This document shows, in pieces, positions 17,759 through 29,525 of a DNA stretch of 32,874 nucleotides. The stretch is taken from NCBI GenBank assembly GCA_002633005.1, contig NMRA01001204.1, positions 7,484 through 40,357 of the forward strand. Reading direction: 5' to 3'. This DNA is from Phoronis australis (lineage: Eukaryota > Phoronida > Phoronidae). The notes beneath the pieces are model-generated. The model saw only the letters and a list, made by a program, of their open reading frames with translations. It was not told the origin of the DNA and made no database searches. The translations under genes were made by a program, and so were the position numbers. Each line of letters starts with the position of its first letter. The stretch's first letter is position 1.

Positions 17759-19850
17759 GGGTACAGCTCGATACTCCAAAGGTTCACAAGTTCGAACTCT
17801 CATAATACCACAAATCCGACAGAAAGAAAAAACTAGTTAGTTCGAAACTAGTCCGAAGGTTTATGATGCCAGAAACCAGCGATTCAAAGTCAATGACAGC
17901 CAAGCAGCAAAATTTTGACGGCGATAAATCATACTTCGAACATGTAAATAACTACAGCAACTCAGTGTCATGAAAGTTCAAATTTATAACCTTCGGTGGG
18001 TTTTCGTAATTGTGTGGATAAGTCTTCCGATATATGGATTTTTAGACTAGCAAACCTTGCGACCCATGAATACCTGTACACATTCTTTCTCACTAGAAGT
18101 TTTCAATTCAGGTCACATAAGGTTGATCACTTCTTTTTGCGCGATTTTAAGCGACTTGGCAAGTCGTCGAACTAGTGGACTTTGGCTGGCTAGTGTACCA
18201 TTTACCCACGACGAGCAGTTACAGTGTACCAAAAGTGCAGAAGGACCACTAACACGAATGACACCAGGGCCAAAGATATGATGCCGTTCAGCTGTAAATC
18301 AGTATCCTGGCAGTTACCGGTTTTGACTACATGTGTGTACTCATTTGAGCCATCAAAACTTGATCAATCACTTGTTTTATTTGGAAAAGCGAAGTGAAAA
18401 ATCTACTTCAGGAATACGTCTTTATTCAAGTACACGGTTTCACAACTGGTTTCAGTGCAGTCTCTCAAAAATTGCGTTGGTAGTTATATAACTGGGAGAT
18501 CTTGTCAATATAAAATACACTATAGGCTCTCAGTTCGGGTCGCCTGTATTACATTCCTTCTCGGAAGTGAACTACATTTAGTCTTAATTGCTGTATTTTA
18601 TTCGAGCGACTTTGTCATTTGTTAAATAGTTGGGCTTCGTTTATCATTAAAAGGATACCAAACTCGGTTTTGGCCTACTTACACATACTAAAAACGACTT
18701 TCCTCATCCAGTTCTCTGAAACAAAATAATGCTTTGTAACTTATCGCCAACCCTCAAAAGTCTGAAGGAAATTTTGAAAACTTCTAACAAATTCTGCTAA
18801 ACGGGCAAGCGTGACCTACGCTTTTAGCAAGTTACACAGCACCTTTGGAAAAGGCCACCCGTCAAGGACCAGAACGTGCAATTTATGAGATAGGAAGTAT
18901 AATTTTTTAAGTTGATTCCTGCTTTTATTTTGGAAGATTGACACTAAAGATGCAAAGCAGGTGACAGAAAGTGGATTGGTTGACATCATCAATATAAGGT
19001 TTATCATCCTTACAGGACCATACAGGACCACGACGTCATGACGGGTTACAGTGCATCAAAAAGTTCCTGCAGTACCACTAATACGACTGACAACAGAGTT
19101 GAAAAGTGTATTACCGTTCAATTTTCATGAGAAAAAAGCATTTAAAATGTTTTACACTTCAGTTACAAGTTTGTTGGGGCATCTTTTTACTTTCCTAGCC
19201 AAATTTCTTTCACTGTATACTTTACAATATGAAATACACTCACCTCGGCTCATGTATGTTAAATTCGTCCTCGAAGGTTGATTGGACTTGATTTTAGCTA
19301 ATTTTTTTACAAAATTAAATATTTTAACTCGTTAAATGTTTATATTATCGCAAACTAGAAACCCAAGTAAAATTTGAAATTTCAGTTTTTACTTGTCTGA
19401 TAGTCATAATGATTGCTTCACAAGAGGATTTCCCTTAAGTAAAATTTAGCGAAAAACAAAAGAAAAGCACAGAAATAGCAAAACAACGGTATCGATAACA
19501 AGTTCGAATTTCATTTGATGAAAATGTTCCAAGACGTAATCTCAAAAACTATTAATGTTCTAAAATATCATGATTTTATTTTGAATTCGTTTTGTAAACG
19601 GTGTTTAAGTCCTTGGATTTGGAAGTTTTACATAAATCTGGAGAGCTATTTCTGAGATATAAAACTTCAAAGTTGGGGAAATGTACACGATTTTGAAGCT
19701 TCAAAGCTAGAAAAAAGTTGACGTTTTTTCTATGGTCATACAGGACCTCGCCACAACTGGCAGTGCACCCGGCCAAGATATCGCCAACACAAAATTACAC
19801 CAGAGTCGGAAAGGTAAAAAATCCCAGGAGTTGCCTCTTACGCGAGGGCG

Positions 19851-20930
19851 TGCATCATGAGATCCTGTTTAACCCGATACATGAAGGGCGATAGAGGTGT
19901 GTAACTTTCGTTATTGATAACTTTTTTGTCTGGCTGACACTTGCAGTTACAGTTACCCACCTGTGACAAATGTATGGTGTCCAGATAATTGGGTTCTACT
20001 CAAGTATTAGTGTTTGGGTTGCGATGACGCACATGTACTTCGAACAGATAAAGCTCTCCATCCATCATATCTATTACCATTTGCTTGCACTAAGCGTTTG
20101 TTACTTGTCTTGCTGGTACATTCGCGTTGACGCTAACATTCTTTTTAATCCCGACTAACATACTAACACCAATCCTAACAAATCAAGAAATACAGCATGA
20201 ATAAATCCAAACGACGTTCAAGGTCACAAACTGCATGCTGAGTGGTGTTATTTGAATTCCTCTCCAAATGCCAAGATCAAATGGAGCTGAACAGTGGTTC
20301 CCGTGATCGATTACTACCGTGGCAGGGATAAGGATTTTTGAATTAGTTTCCGAATGGCAAATTGAAAACAATTGATTGTTTGTAAATTTTACTAATGAAC
20401 GTTTTCGTTTATTTACTTACCATGCCCACGCCACAACGATACGATCCGACTCACGGATAACCAAGACGGAAGAAGAAGCATGAAAGACTGAAAATTAACA
20501 ACAGGAGACTAAAATTAAGAAGGAAATTTAAAGTAGCGTGCAAGTCACAGTGCATTAGTATAGCTAAGGTGGAGCTCGATACTCCGAAGGTTCACAAGCC
20601 TGAAGGTAAGTTATGTAACATTGAATGATTTTTTTAAAATACCCTATCAGGCAAATAAAATCGTTTCTAAAAACAGCCCTATCAAACTGATAGTAAAACA
20701 AATAATATTCTTTCAGACTTGTGTTGATCTTCGGATTTATTTATTTGTCGACTTGTAAACTTTGGGAGCCATGAATTCCGTAATTTTATAACTTCCGCCC
20801 ACATTTGTTCTCACTTGTAGTTTTCAATTCAAATCATATGGTTTCATTGTTTCGAGAGGATTAACTTCATTCGAACCTGATTATAGTTTTTATGCGCAAA
20901 CGTATTTATATGTGGACTCGATTATGCCGT
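19851..20930 (+). repeat. Array unit B, 5' part, truncated by a nested repeat
   Basis: The unit starts with TGCATCATGAGATCC and TTTAACCCGATACATGAAGG, directly head-to-tail after unit A. It keeps the landmarks GATGACGCAC (20023), AATCCCGACTAACA, GGTTCCCGTGATCGA, AACCAAGACGGAAGA and AAGGTTCACAAG (20587). It then jumps to GGTTTCATTGTTTCGAG (about 20837) before being interrupted near 20930 by the CTAGTGGC repeat block. Confidence 0.7.
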
Positions 20931-22860
20931 CATCTCCGTCCATCCGTTCGGAGTCCGGCGTCCGGCGTGCGCTCCAAAACGCCTGGACGTATGTTCAGGA
21001 AGTTTTGCATGTGTGTTTCTTCCGTGAATGGGACGGCATGAGCAAACTTTGAGGCGGATCCGACTATTGGTGTGACCCCTAGTGGCAATTTTAGTTTTTT
21101 ACGTTTACCTTTGTAACTTCAAAAGTCCTGAACGGATTTTCATAGAAATTGTTACATAGGCACCTAGCAGTGAGATGAGGCTAACCTTCGGTTTTCAGAT
21201 GGATTCGACGTAGTTTGCGCCACCTAGTGGCAATGTTTTGGTGTTTTCGAGTTTGTTTTTTGCGTCCATCCCTCTATCAACCAAACCACTCAAAGGATGA
21301 TTGTGAAAATTGGCATGTATGACGATTTTCCCACAACTTCGACTACTATGGTGCCTCCTAGTGGCAGTTTTTTGCGCCTATGGCTGCGTGTCCTAAACCG
21401 TTCGCAGGATCTCTAATAAATTTAGTATTTATGACTACTGGTGTGCCACCTACTGGCAATTTTATTTTTTTACGTTTACCTCTGTGTGTTCAAACGTCCT
21501 CAACGTATTTTCATAAAATTTGGCATACACGCATCTGTTAATTAAGTGACGTTATCTCTCCGTTTTCATATGGATTCGACTTAGTTTGTGCCATCTAGTG
21601 GCCATTTTTACTATTTTCGAGACTGTTTTTGATGATGGGCCGTTGGGGGAAAGTGTCGCCTGAAAAATACGAGCGTAATCATGTACATTAAACCGTTATT
21701 TACGTCGCTAATTACGCCGTAAAATTAATTCTTTACGGCGGAAAATTACGCTCGTAATTTAGTTTAAACTCTTAGCCAATGACGTTGGGTTTTACAATCC
21801 ACGATCGCTCGTGCTCATGGGAATACTCATTTACTGACAGGTTACATGTCTACGATACGAGTGCTGAATCAGGGCGGATCAAATCGCTGCTGCAATGTCA
21901 GCGATTGTGCAAGAACGAGCTGCCTAGCAACAGTCGTTTATGTTAGGTCAACACTGATTGGTTTAAATTTGGAACGTTCTTAAAGTATTTTACGAGCGTA
22001 ATTTACAGCGACATTTCCCCCATTTAATTTACGAGCGTAATTGTACGGCAACACTCCTGCAATTTAATTTACGGTCGTAATTACGAGCGTAATTTTACGG
22101 CGACACTTTCCCTTCAACGGCCCACCATAGTGTTTGGCGTTCAGTCATCTATCAACGAAACCGCTTTCAGGATAATTGTGAAAATTGGCATGTATGTTTT
22201 TACTATAAAGTGGACGGGTGACGATGATTTTCCGACGACTTTGACTACTGTGGCGCTTTTGTTTTTTTTTGCGCTCATGACTGTATCTCTTAAGCCGTTT
22301 GCAGGATCTTTACTTAAATTAGCGAGTGTATTTATATGATGTTGACAACGGACGACGACGACTTTCGGACGGATCTGACTACTGGTTTACCCCCTAGTGG
22401 CAATTTTATTTTTTTTTTACGTTTACTAGTTTGTACCTTCAAAGGTTTTCAACAGATTTTCATAAAGTTGTAAATATAGGCATCTATGTGTTTGAATGGA
22501 ATTGAGGGACTTTGCGCGACCTAGTGGCCATTTTGCTGTTTTCAAATCTTGTTTTAAGCGTCTCTATCAACGAAATCATTCTAGGGATAGTTTTGAAAAT
22601 TGGCGTATATGTTTTCAGTGCGAAGAGGACGTTTGATGATGGCAACTGACTAGTGTGGCGTCTCCTAGTGGTAGTTATGTTTTGTTTTGCGCCCATAGCT
22701 ATATCTCCTAAACCCACTTCAGGATCTTTATTAACTTAAGTAAGTGTATTTTTATGAAGATAACAACAGATGGCGACTTTAAGGCGGATCCAACGAACGC
22801 TGTGCCCACAAGTGGCAGTTTCATGTTATTCTGTTTTCCTTTTTTTCTCTGAAGTTCCTT
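20930..22860 (+). repeat. Tripartite repeat block built on CTAGTGGC, nested in unit B
   Basis: The word CTAGTGGC or a close variant recurs near 21079, 21233, 21357, 21449, 21594, 22393, 22520, 22664 and 22807. Three different surroundings alternate in order: GGTGTGMCMCCTAGTGGCAA then TTTTACGTTTACC; TTCGACKTAGTTTGYGCCA then a CCATTTT tail; and a third ending CTCCTAGTGGCAG then TTTTTTGCGCC. The higher-order period is about 370-440 bp, repeated about three and a half times. A MITE interrupts the second period (21632-22128). No conserved open frame is present. Confidence 0.7.
21632..22128. mobile_element. hAT-like MITE of TTACGAGCGTAA palindromes, copy 1
   Basis: It starts ATGATGGGCCGTTG and ends CAACGGCCCACCAT, an imperfect terminal inverted repeat. 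Inside lie many copies of TTACGAGCGTAA or TTACGCTCGTAA coupled to ACGGCGACACTTTCCCC-type ends. The left flank is GTTTTTG; the right flank is GTGTTTG, one substitution away from a 7-bp target duplication. Duplication length of 7-8 bp points to hAT or a similar superfamily. It has no coding capacity. Confidence 0.75.
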
Positions 22861-24480
22861 GAGGGCGTACGTCATGAGATGCTGTCTTACCCGATACACA
22901 AGGTACGACTGAGGTGCGTTACTTTCGTTATTGATAACATTTTGGACTGGCTGTCACGTGCAGTTACAGTTCTCCACCTGTTACAACACTGTGCTGTCCA
23001 GGTCGTTGAAATACATTTCTGCTGTATTTTAGTTGTACTTTGGGTTCTCCTCATATATCAATGCTTTGGCCGTGATGACGCTCATTTATTCCAATAGTTA
23101 GACTGTAGATCTGTCCATCTATCAATTGTAGTTTCATTCGCTTGGACTAGACGTTTGTTGCTTTTCTTGCTTGTGCATTAACGTTGATGCAAACACACAT
23201 TCTAATCCCGCCAACAATTCCAATTAAATACTAATACCAGTCCTAACAAACCTAAAAACATCACCAATTAATCCAATTGACGTTCGAAGTCACAAAATGT
23301 ATGCTGAATGTCATTATTTGAATTCCTCTACAGATGCCAATTACGGGATGGAGCTAGACTGCGGTTCCGGGTATCAATTTGAAGCGGAGTAAGGACAAGG
23401 ATTTTCAATCTGCGTGTGAGAAATTGAAAACAGTTTATTTAATTTTTTTCAATACTCGTTTTTTGTGTTTACACGCAGTTCCGTACTCCAGCAATACGCT
23501 GCGATCCTCGAATAACCAAGACGGACGACGCAGTTCTTCAGACGAAAATTATTAAGGTAGACTATTGTTGCTTGGGTTTCATACTGCATTAAATAGGGTG
23601 AAGCTCAATACCTTTAAGGTTTTCAAATCTGTGCCCATTATACGACGAACGAAAATGTTTACAAAAAGCCCTATCCGGCCGCAGGTTCACAAACTTGACA
23701 AAAAGCTTATTAGTTCAAAAACAGTTCAACAATTAAAGAGACCAGAAGCCACTGATTCAAACTTCAACGACAGAGGAGCAACAAAATTTTAGTGGCTGTA
23801 TTCCAAAAGTTGAAAGTGTTCATAAAAGCGACAGTTCAGTGCACTTTGTCAAACTTTGTTTGGATGCTTTACCAAGGCACTGGCTCTTGGAAGAATTGGT
23901 TCCAGGGAGGCACGTGCTTACAAATCTCCAAACATTTTGTTCGAAATCACTATTCAGAACCTCGTAACATGAAATTTCGAATTTTTAGCTTTCGAACTAA
24001 TGGTCTTTCGGACTTGTGAGGATATTTGAATTGATGGATTTGTTTACTTACAAACCTTTGGAGTCATGAATACTGCGATTTCATAATTTTGGTCCACACT
24101 TTTTTTACTTAAAATTTTCAATTCAGATCATATCATTTCATTTTTTTAGGGGGTTGACTTCCTTTTAACATTATTGTACAGTCTGTAGCACATCCTTGAC
24201 AAAGAGCTCATCGCTCGAAACGCGGGGATATTTTAGTACCGACGCTCGTCGTTTTAGTTTTACTATTTTATATTCTTATCCGTCGATAACTGCACGACGT
24301 TTCAACATCTATTTGATAACATTATTCTATGCCTTTTAAATACTTGGCCTTTCGTCAAACTATTTGACATTAGCTGACTAGTACACCATCAACATGCAAG
24401 ATCTGACATTGGGAACAGTGACAGTATACCAAAATTTCTGCTGGACCACTGACAAGAATCACACCAGAGGCAAAAAGTAT
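22861..24480 (+). repeat. Array unit C
   Basis: The unit opens with GTCATGAGATGCTGTCTTACCCGATACA and runs through GTGATGACGCTC (23068), CTAATCCCGCC, GCGGTTCCGGG, AATAACCAAGACGGACGA (23511), the GCACTGGCTCTTGGAAGAA stretch (23877) and GGACCACTGACAAGAATCACACC (24443). It breaks off at ATG near 24480, where partial unit D begins. An extra segment of about 150 bp at 24175-24330 has no match in other units. Confidence 0.65.
24175..24330. repeat. Unit C-specific insertion with GAGC hairpin
   Basis: The segment contains AAAGAGCTCATCGCTCGAAACG (hairpin GAGC at 24204-24207 with GCTC at 24213-24216). Short motifs of this form are familiar to me from the 3' regions of some retroelements with GIY-YIG endonucleases, but no coding sequence supports that here. 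Confidence 0.25.
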
Positions 24481-25535
24481 GTTTTCGTCTATTTACACGC
24501 CATACCCATACCCATACCCCCAAAGTTAACCTGCGACCTTCGTTAAATCAAACCAGAGAAAAGAAAAAAGATTCAAGACGAAAATTATGAAGGTAAACGT
24601 TGATTGGGTTTCATACTGCAGTGTACAGCTCAATACCTTGAAGGTTTTCAAATCAGTGGCCATAATACAACAAATGAAAATTCATTGAAAAAAGCCTTAT
24701 CAGCCTGAATGTTTGCAAATTCGGCAAAAAAGCTTAATAGTGCGAAAATAATTCGACGATCTGACAGACGAGAAGTCAGTGATTGAAAGTTAATGACAAA
24801 GGAGCGGCAACATTTTAGAGGCGGAAAACCAAAACTGAAAATTAAAATAAAAGCGACAGTTCAGTGCACATTGCCAAACGTTGTTTGGATACTTTACCAA
24901 GGCACTGGCTGTTCGAAGAATTCGTTTTAAGAAGCCACGTGCTTAAAACTCTCGAAACATTTTGCTCGAAATCACTGTTCAAAATGCCTCGTGACATGAA
25001 AATTCTAACTTTTTGTTTTCGAACTAATGGTCTTCCGGGCTTGTGTGAATGTTGATGGATTTATTTACTTATTTGACTTTGAAAACAAGGAATAACGGCA
25101 TTTCATAACTTTTTCTCACTTGTAGTTTTCAATTCAGATCATATGATTTCATTGTTTCCAAGGGGTTGACTTCCTTTTATCATTATTTTAGGTCTTTTAG
25201 GTACTTGGCCTTTCGTCGAACTATTTGACTTTGGCTTACCAATGTACCATTAACATGCGAGATCTGACATTTCGAGCAATGACAATATACCAAAAGTACT
25301 GCAGGACCACTGACACGAATCGCACAAGAGTCAAGGTTACTTTAACTTGTAAACATTATAGAAGCTTCTAGGTTTTACTACACGTTTGTGCTCCTGTGTG
25401 TCATCAAAGCATGACTACATTTTTTCGATATGGAAAAGGGAAGTGTAAAATCTACTAACCAGTCATTCAGGCATATGTCTTTATTAATGCACAATGACTC
25501 GCATCTATTTTCAAGGCATGTTCTCCATTAATAAT
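24481..25535 (+). repeat. Array partial unit D (5'-truncated)
   Basis: It starts at the internal landmark GTTTTCGTCTATTTACACGCC, about 550 bp into the unit. It continues through the GGCACTGGCTGTTCGAAGAA stretch (24900), TTTTCAATTCAGATCATATG (25125), GCAGGACCACTGACACGAAT (25301) and the CAGTCATTCAGGCAT segment (25461), then stops near 25535. Confidence 0.65.
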
Positions 25536-26614
25536 TTAAGTTTTGGCTGTATTTTACTTGTACTCTGGGTTGTACTCAGGTTTTAGTGTTTGGTTCGTGA
25601 TGACGCACTTGTACTTTAAATGGATACACCTCTCCATCCACCAAATCTATCACCATTCGCTTGCACCACAAGTTTGTTAATTGTCTTGCTCGTGTATTCG
25701 CGTTGACGGTGATGCTTTTTCTAATCCCGACTAACAATTACACTACCCTACTGGCACAAGCCCAAAAGTACCCAGAAAGACAGCATGAATAAATCCAAAT
25801 AACGTAAAAGGTCACAAAAATTTTGTTAATACATATTTTTTTGTCTATTGACTCGCCATACCCACGCAACAGCGATACGCTGCAACCCACGGATAACCAA
25901 AACGGAAGAAGAAGCATGGAAGAAGAAAATTCACAACTGAATACTAAAGAGAAGAAGGAAATCTAATATTGCTTGCGAATCATAATGCATTGGTTTCAAT
26001 AGGATAGAGCTCGGTTTTCCTAAGATGTACAAGTTAGAAAGCAAATTATGCGACAAATGAAAACGTTTTCAAAAGGACCTTGAGTCCCAAGGTTCACAAA
26101 TCCAACAAAAAGAAGGTCTAGTTGAAACTATTGACGAGGTCCGACAACAGAGCAGCAAAATTTTACTGGCTGTATTCCAAAATTTGATAATGTAACTAAA
26201 TGTAGCGGCTCAGTAAGCATTGAAGAAATTTGTTTAGATCCCAATGAGGAGCACTGGCTCTTTGAATCACTAGTTTCAAACGGCACGTGTATAGAAACTA
26301 ACTCCAGAATTTTTCACGAAATCACTTTTCAGAATCTCGTGTCCGGAAAGATCGAAAGTTTACTTTTGAAAATGATGAGCTTTCGGACTTCAGTGGATAT
26401 TACGATTTATGGATTCTTGGTCTAGCTAACCTTGAAACCGAGGAATACCGTCATTTCATACCTTCGGCCCAAACACCTTCTCACTTGTAGATTTCAATTC
26501 AGGTCGTATTGCTTTATCACTTTCAAGGGGTTCATTTTTAGCGACTTGTCCCAGTGTCCAACAACCGGACTTTGGTTAACTAATATACCATTCACGTGCG
26601 ATAACTGAAGTTGC
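25536..26614 (+). repeat. Array unit E, 5' part (start truncated)
   Basis: It begins at GGCTGTATTTTACTTGTACTC, about 140 bp into the unit. It runs through TGATGACGCACTTGTAC (25598), CTAATCCCGACTAACAA, CCACGGATAACCAAAACGGAAGA and GAGCACTGGCTCTTTGAA to CAGGTCGTATTGC. It is interrupted at 26615 by the duplicated 1.7-kb block. Continuation is found at 28312. Confidence 0.65.
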
Positions 26615-26616
26615 CA
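26515..26616 (+). repeat. Left copy of the duplicated flank around the 1.7-kb insert
   Basis: From TATCACTTTCAAGGGG to AACTGAAGTTGCCA this stretch is repeated at 28307-28398 with few substitutions and an approximately 12-bp length difference near TTCATTTTTAGCG. Both flank the inserted block directly, as a very long target-site duplication would. Confidence 0.75.
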
Positions 26617-28311
26617 AGTATTAGTGTTTGGGTTGCGATGACGCACATGTACTTCGAACAGATAAAGCTCTCCATCCATCATATCTATTACCATTTGCTT
26701 GCACTAAGCGTTTGTTACTTGCCTTGCTGGTACATTCGCGTTGACGCTAACACTCTTTTTAATCCCGACTAACATACTAACACCAATCCTAACATATCAA
26801 GAAATACAGCATGAATAAATCCAAACGATGTTCATGGTCACAAAATGCATGCTGAGTGGTGTTATTTGAATTCCTCTCCAAATGCCAAGATCAAATGGAG
26901 CTGAACAGTGGTTCCCGTGATCGATTACTACCGTGGCAGGGATAAGGATTTTTGAATTAGTTTCCAAATGGGAGTCCGGCGTCCGGCGTGCGCTCCAAAA
27001 TGCCTGGACGTATGTTCAGGAAGTTTTGCATGTGTGTTTCTTCCGTGAATGGGACGGCATGAGCAGACTTTCAGGCGGATCCGACTATTGGTGTGACCCC
27101 TAGTGGCAATTTTAGTTTTTTACGTTTACCTCTAACTTCAAAAGTCATGAACGGATTTTCATAGAAATTGTTACATAGGCACCTAGCAGTGAGATGAGGC
27201 TAACCTTCGGTTTTCAGATGGATTCGACGTAGTTTGCGCCACCTAGTGGCAATGTTTTGGTGTTTTCGAGTTTGTTTTTTGTGTCCACCCCTCTATCAAC
27301 CAAACCGCTCAAAGGATGATTGTGAAAATTGGCATGTATGACGATTTTTCCACAACTTCGACTACTACGGCGCCTCCTAGTGGCAGTTTTTTGCGCCTAT
27401 GGCTGCATGTCCTAAACCGTTCGCAGGATCTCTAATAAATTTAGTATTTATGTGATGTTGACAACGGAAGACAACGACTTTCGGACAGATCTGACTACTG
27501 GTGTGCCACCTACTGGCAATTTTATTTTTTTACGTTTACCTCTGTGTGTTCAAACGTCCTTAACGTATTTTCATAAAATTTGGCATACACGTAGCATCTT
27601 TTAATTAAGTGACGTTATCTCTCCGTTTTCATATGGATTCGACTTAGTTTGTGCCATCTAGTGGCCATTTTTACTATTTTCGAGACTGTTTTTGATGATG
27701 GGCCGTTGGGGGGAAAGTGTCGCCTGAAAAATACGAGCGTAATCATGTACATTACGCCGTTATTTACGTCGTTAATTACGCCGTAAAATTAATTCTTTAC
27801 GGCGGAAAATTACGCTCGTAATTTAGTTTAAACTCTTAGCCAATGACGTTGGGTTTTACAATCCACGATCGCGCGTGCTCATGGAAATACTTATTTACTG
27901 ACGGGTTACATGTCTACGATGCGAGTGCTGAATCAGGGCGGATCAAATCGCTGCTGCAATGTCAGCGATTGTGCAAGAACGAGCTGCCTAGCAACAGTCG
28001 TTTATGTTAGGTCAACACTGATTGGTTTAAATTTGGAACGTTCTTAAAGTATTTTACGAGCGTATTTTACGGCGACATTTCCCCCATTTAATTTACGAGC
28101 GTAATTTTACTACAGCACTTTTGCAATTTAATTTACGCTCGTAATTACGAGCGTAATTTTACGGCGAAACTTTTCCCCATTTAATTTACGAGCGTAATTG
28201 TACGGCGACACTCCTGCAATTCAATTTACGCTAGTAATTACGAGCGTAATTTTACGGCGACACTTTCCCCTCAACGGCCCACCATAGTTTTTGGCGTTCA
28301 GTCATCTATCA
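26615..28311 (+). repeat. Inserted second copy of the unit B / CTAGTGGC / MITE mosaic
   Basis: It is nearly identical to 20001-22154, with about 590 bp (20358-20949) missing at an ATGG/GGAGTCC junction (26970). It therefore joins 355 bp of array unit to the CTAGTGGC block. It retains about 42 bp lost from the first copy near 21432 and an extra subterminal module inside the MITE. Neither present-day copy is a simple descendant of the other. Junctions show short microhomology (CA on the left, ATCA on the right). Confidence 0.8.
27695..28285. mobile_element. hAT-like MITE of TTACGAGCGTAA palindromes, copy 2
   Basis: It has the same ends as copy 1. It is flanked by an exact 7-bp direct repeat GTTTTTG (27688-27694 and 28287-28293), which confirms insertion of the MITE into the CTAGTGGC repeat. 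It is about 94 bp longer than copy 1 because a module of palindrome plus ACGGCGA segment is present one more time near 28100-28200. Confidence 0.8.
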
Positions 28312-28786
28312 CTTTCAAGGGGTCTTGTCTCAGTGTCCAACAACCGGACTTTGGTTGACTAATATACCATTCACGTGCGATAACTGAAGTTGCCAGCAGT
28401 GACAATATATCAAATGTGTTGCAGGACCACTATGACGAAAGACACCAGGGTCAAACGGTGTGGTGGAGTTTATCTGTAAACGTCCTGGACGTGTGTACTC
28501 CTATGTGCAACTTGTTTGATTTGGAAAAATGAAGTGAAAATTCTATTTTGCTACTCATTCAGGCACCGTCTTTATTCATCTACACTGTTTCATACCTGGT
28601 TCCAGGGCTCAATCTCTCAAAAACTGCAACATTTAGCAAAACAGAAAAGCACATTATGAGTAAAACAACGGTGTCAATAATATCGAATTTCATTTGATAA
28701 AAATATTTTAGAAGTGGTATCAGAAATACTGTTAATAATCTAAAATATGATTATTTCATTTTCGTTTTGTGAACGACGTTCAAACA
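28307..28786 (+). repeat. Unit E continuation, including right copy of the duplicated flank
   Basis: The first 92 bp repeat 26515-26616. The unit then continues with TTGCCAGCAGTGACAATATA, GCAGGACCACTATGACGAAAG, TCAGGCACCGTCTTTATTC and TTCGTTTTGTGAACGACGTTC, where the next mobile element is inserted. Confidence 0.7.
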
Positions 28787-28798
28787 CATAGGCGGATT

Positions 28799-28836
28799 TA
28801 GGGGAGGGGGGGCAGGGGGCCCGGACCCCCCCCCCC
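28799..28836. other. G-run/C-run tract with quadruplex and hairpin potential
   Basis: GGGGAGGGGGGGCAGGGGG is followed by CCCGGACCCCC and more C, giving four G-runs of three or more within 20 nt on the plus strand and a complementary C-run next to it. It is part of the left end of the element. Confidence 0.55.
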
Positions 28837-29452
28837 TTGGCTGCCGCAAAAAAATAAAACAGCAAGAGCGTAAGGAAATGTTAAGTTTATTAATTAACCA
28901 CGGTAATTAAAATTATACGGATGAAACAAGATTTAAATGTGTGCAGTTTTAGTGTTTGGGGGGATCAAATTTCAAGTGTCAGATTCGGAACACAGCGCAT
29001 TCGTAACGGAACTACGGCTAAGTATAAGCTCTCCCGCGATATCCCAGGCGACCGGCAGTGGCGCTGCGCACTACGACTCCGTTTCCGTCGTCTGCTCCAC
29101 TGTGCAATGAAGAAAATTTACTTCATTTTTTAAAGAAAATAAAAAAACAGAAACTGCTGGTAAGATGTGAATTTTAATCGTGAATTGGTGAATCACTCAA
29201 AAACTCATAATTCCTTCTTTGTCAAACCTAACTTAAGACGATTTCCAAAGCAATCCCGTCATTATTGCCAACACGAAAAACGGATTTGGTCTTATGGGCA
29301 TTTGAAGACTATTTTAAATACAACAAATTTGTTAAGAACCGATTGCAAAAAATATAAAACGTGTAATAAGCATTACAAAAAGAAGTAGGTTTCGTGTGCA
29401 AACACTGTGGACAATAGACAAGTAGGTCTCTTAGCACTACATTGGTAGTTAA

Positions 29453-29525
29453 GTCGTGGCGGTGTAGTGGTAAAGCACGCGCTATCTATCCGTCAGGTCG
29501 TGAGTTCGAGTCTATGGTACACACG
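29453..29525 (+). ncRNA. tRNA-like sequence (A and B boxes), probable SINE head or tRNA pseudogene
   Basis: GGTGTAGTGGTAAAGC (29461) resembles a pol III A box and D arm, with a GTGT/GCAC D stem. GAGTTCGAGTC (29502-29512) is a good B box, at normal spacing. The acceptor, anticodon and T stems do not pair properly, so it is not a functional tRNA. A T run at 29553-29564 could terminate pol III. It is most likely the 5' part of a tRNA-derived SINE carried in the element. Confidence 0.5.

Noticed and set aside
19970-20371. Short open frames shared between units B, E and F (for example 20183-20371 and 30253-30471 minus, sharing RGIQITP)
   Set aside because: The similarity reflects the underlying DNA repeat. 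Frames start and stop at different places and are broken in other copies, so no conserved protein is supported.
29453-29525. Functional tRNA gene
   Set aside because: The A and B boxes are good, but the acceptor, anticodon and T stems do not pair, so I call it tRNA-like only.
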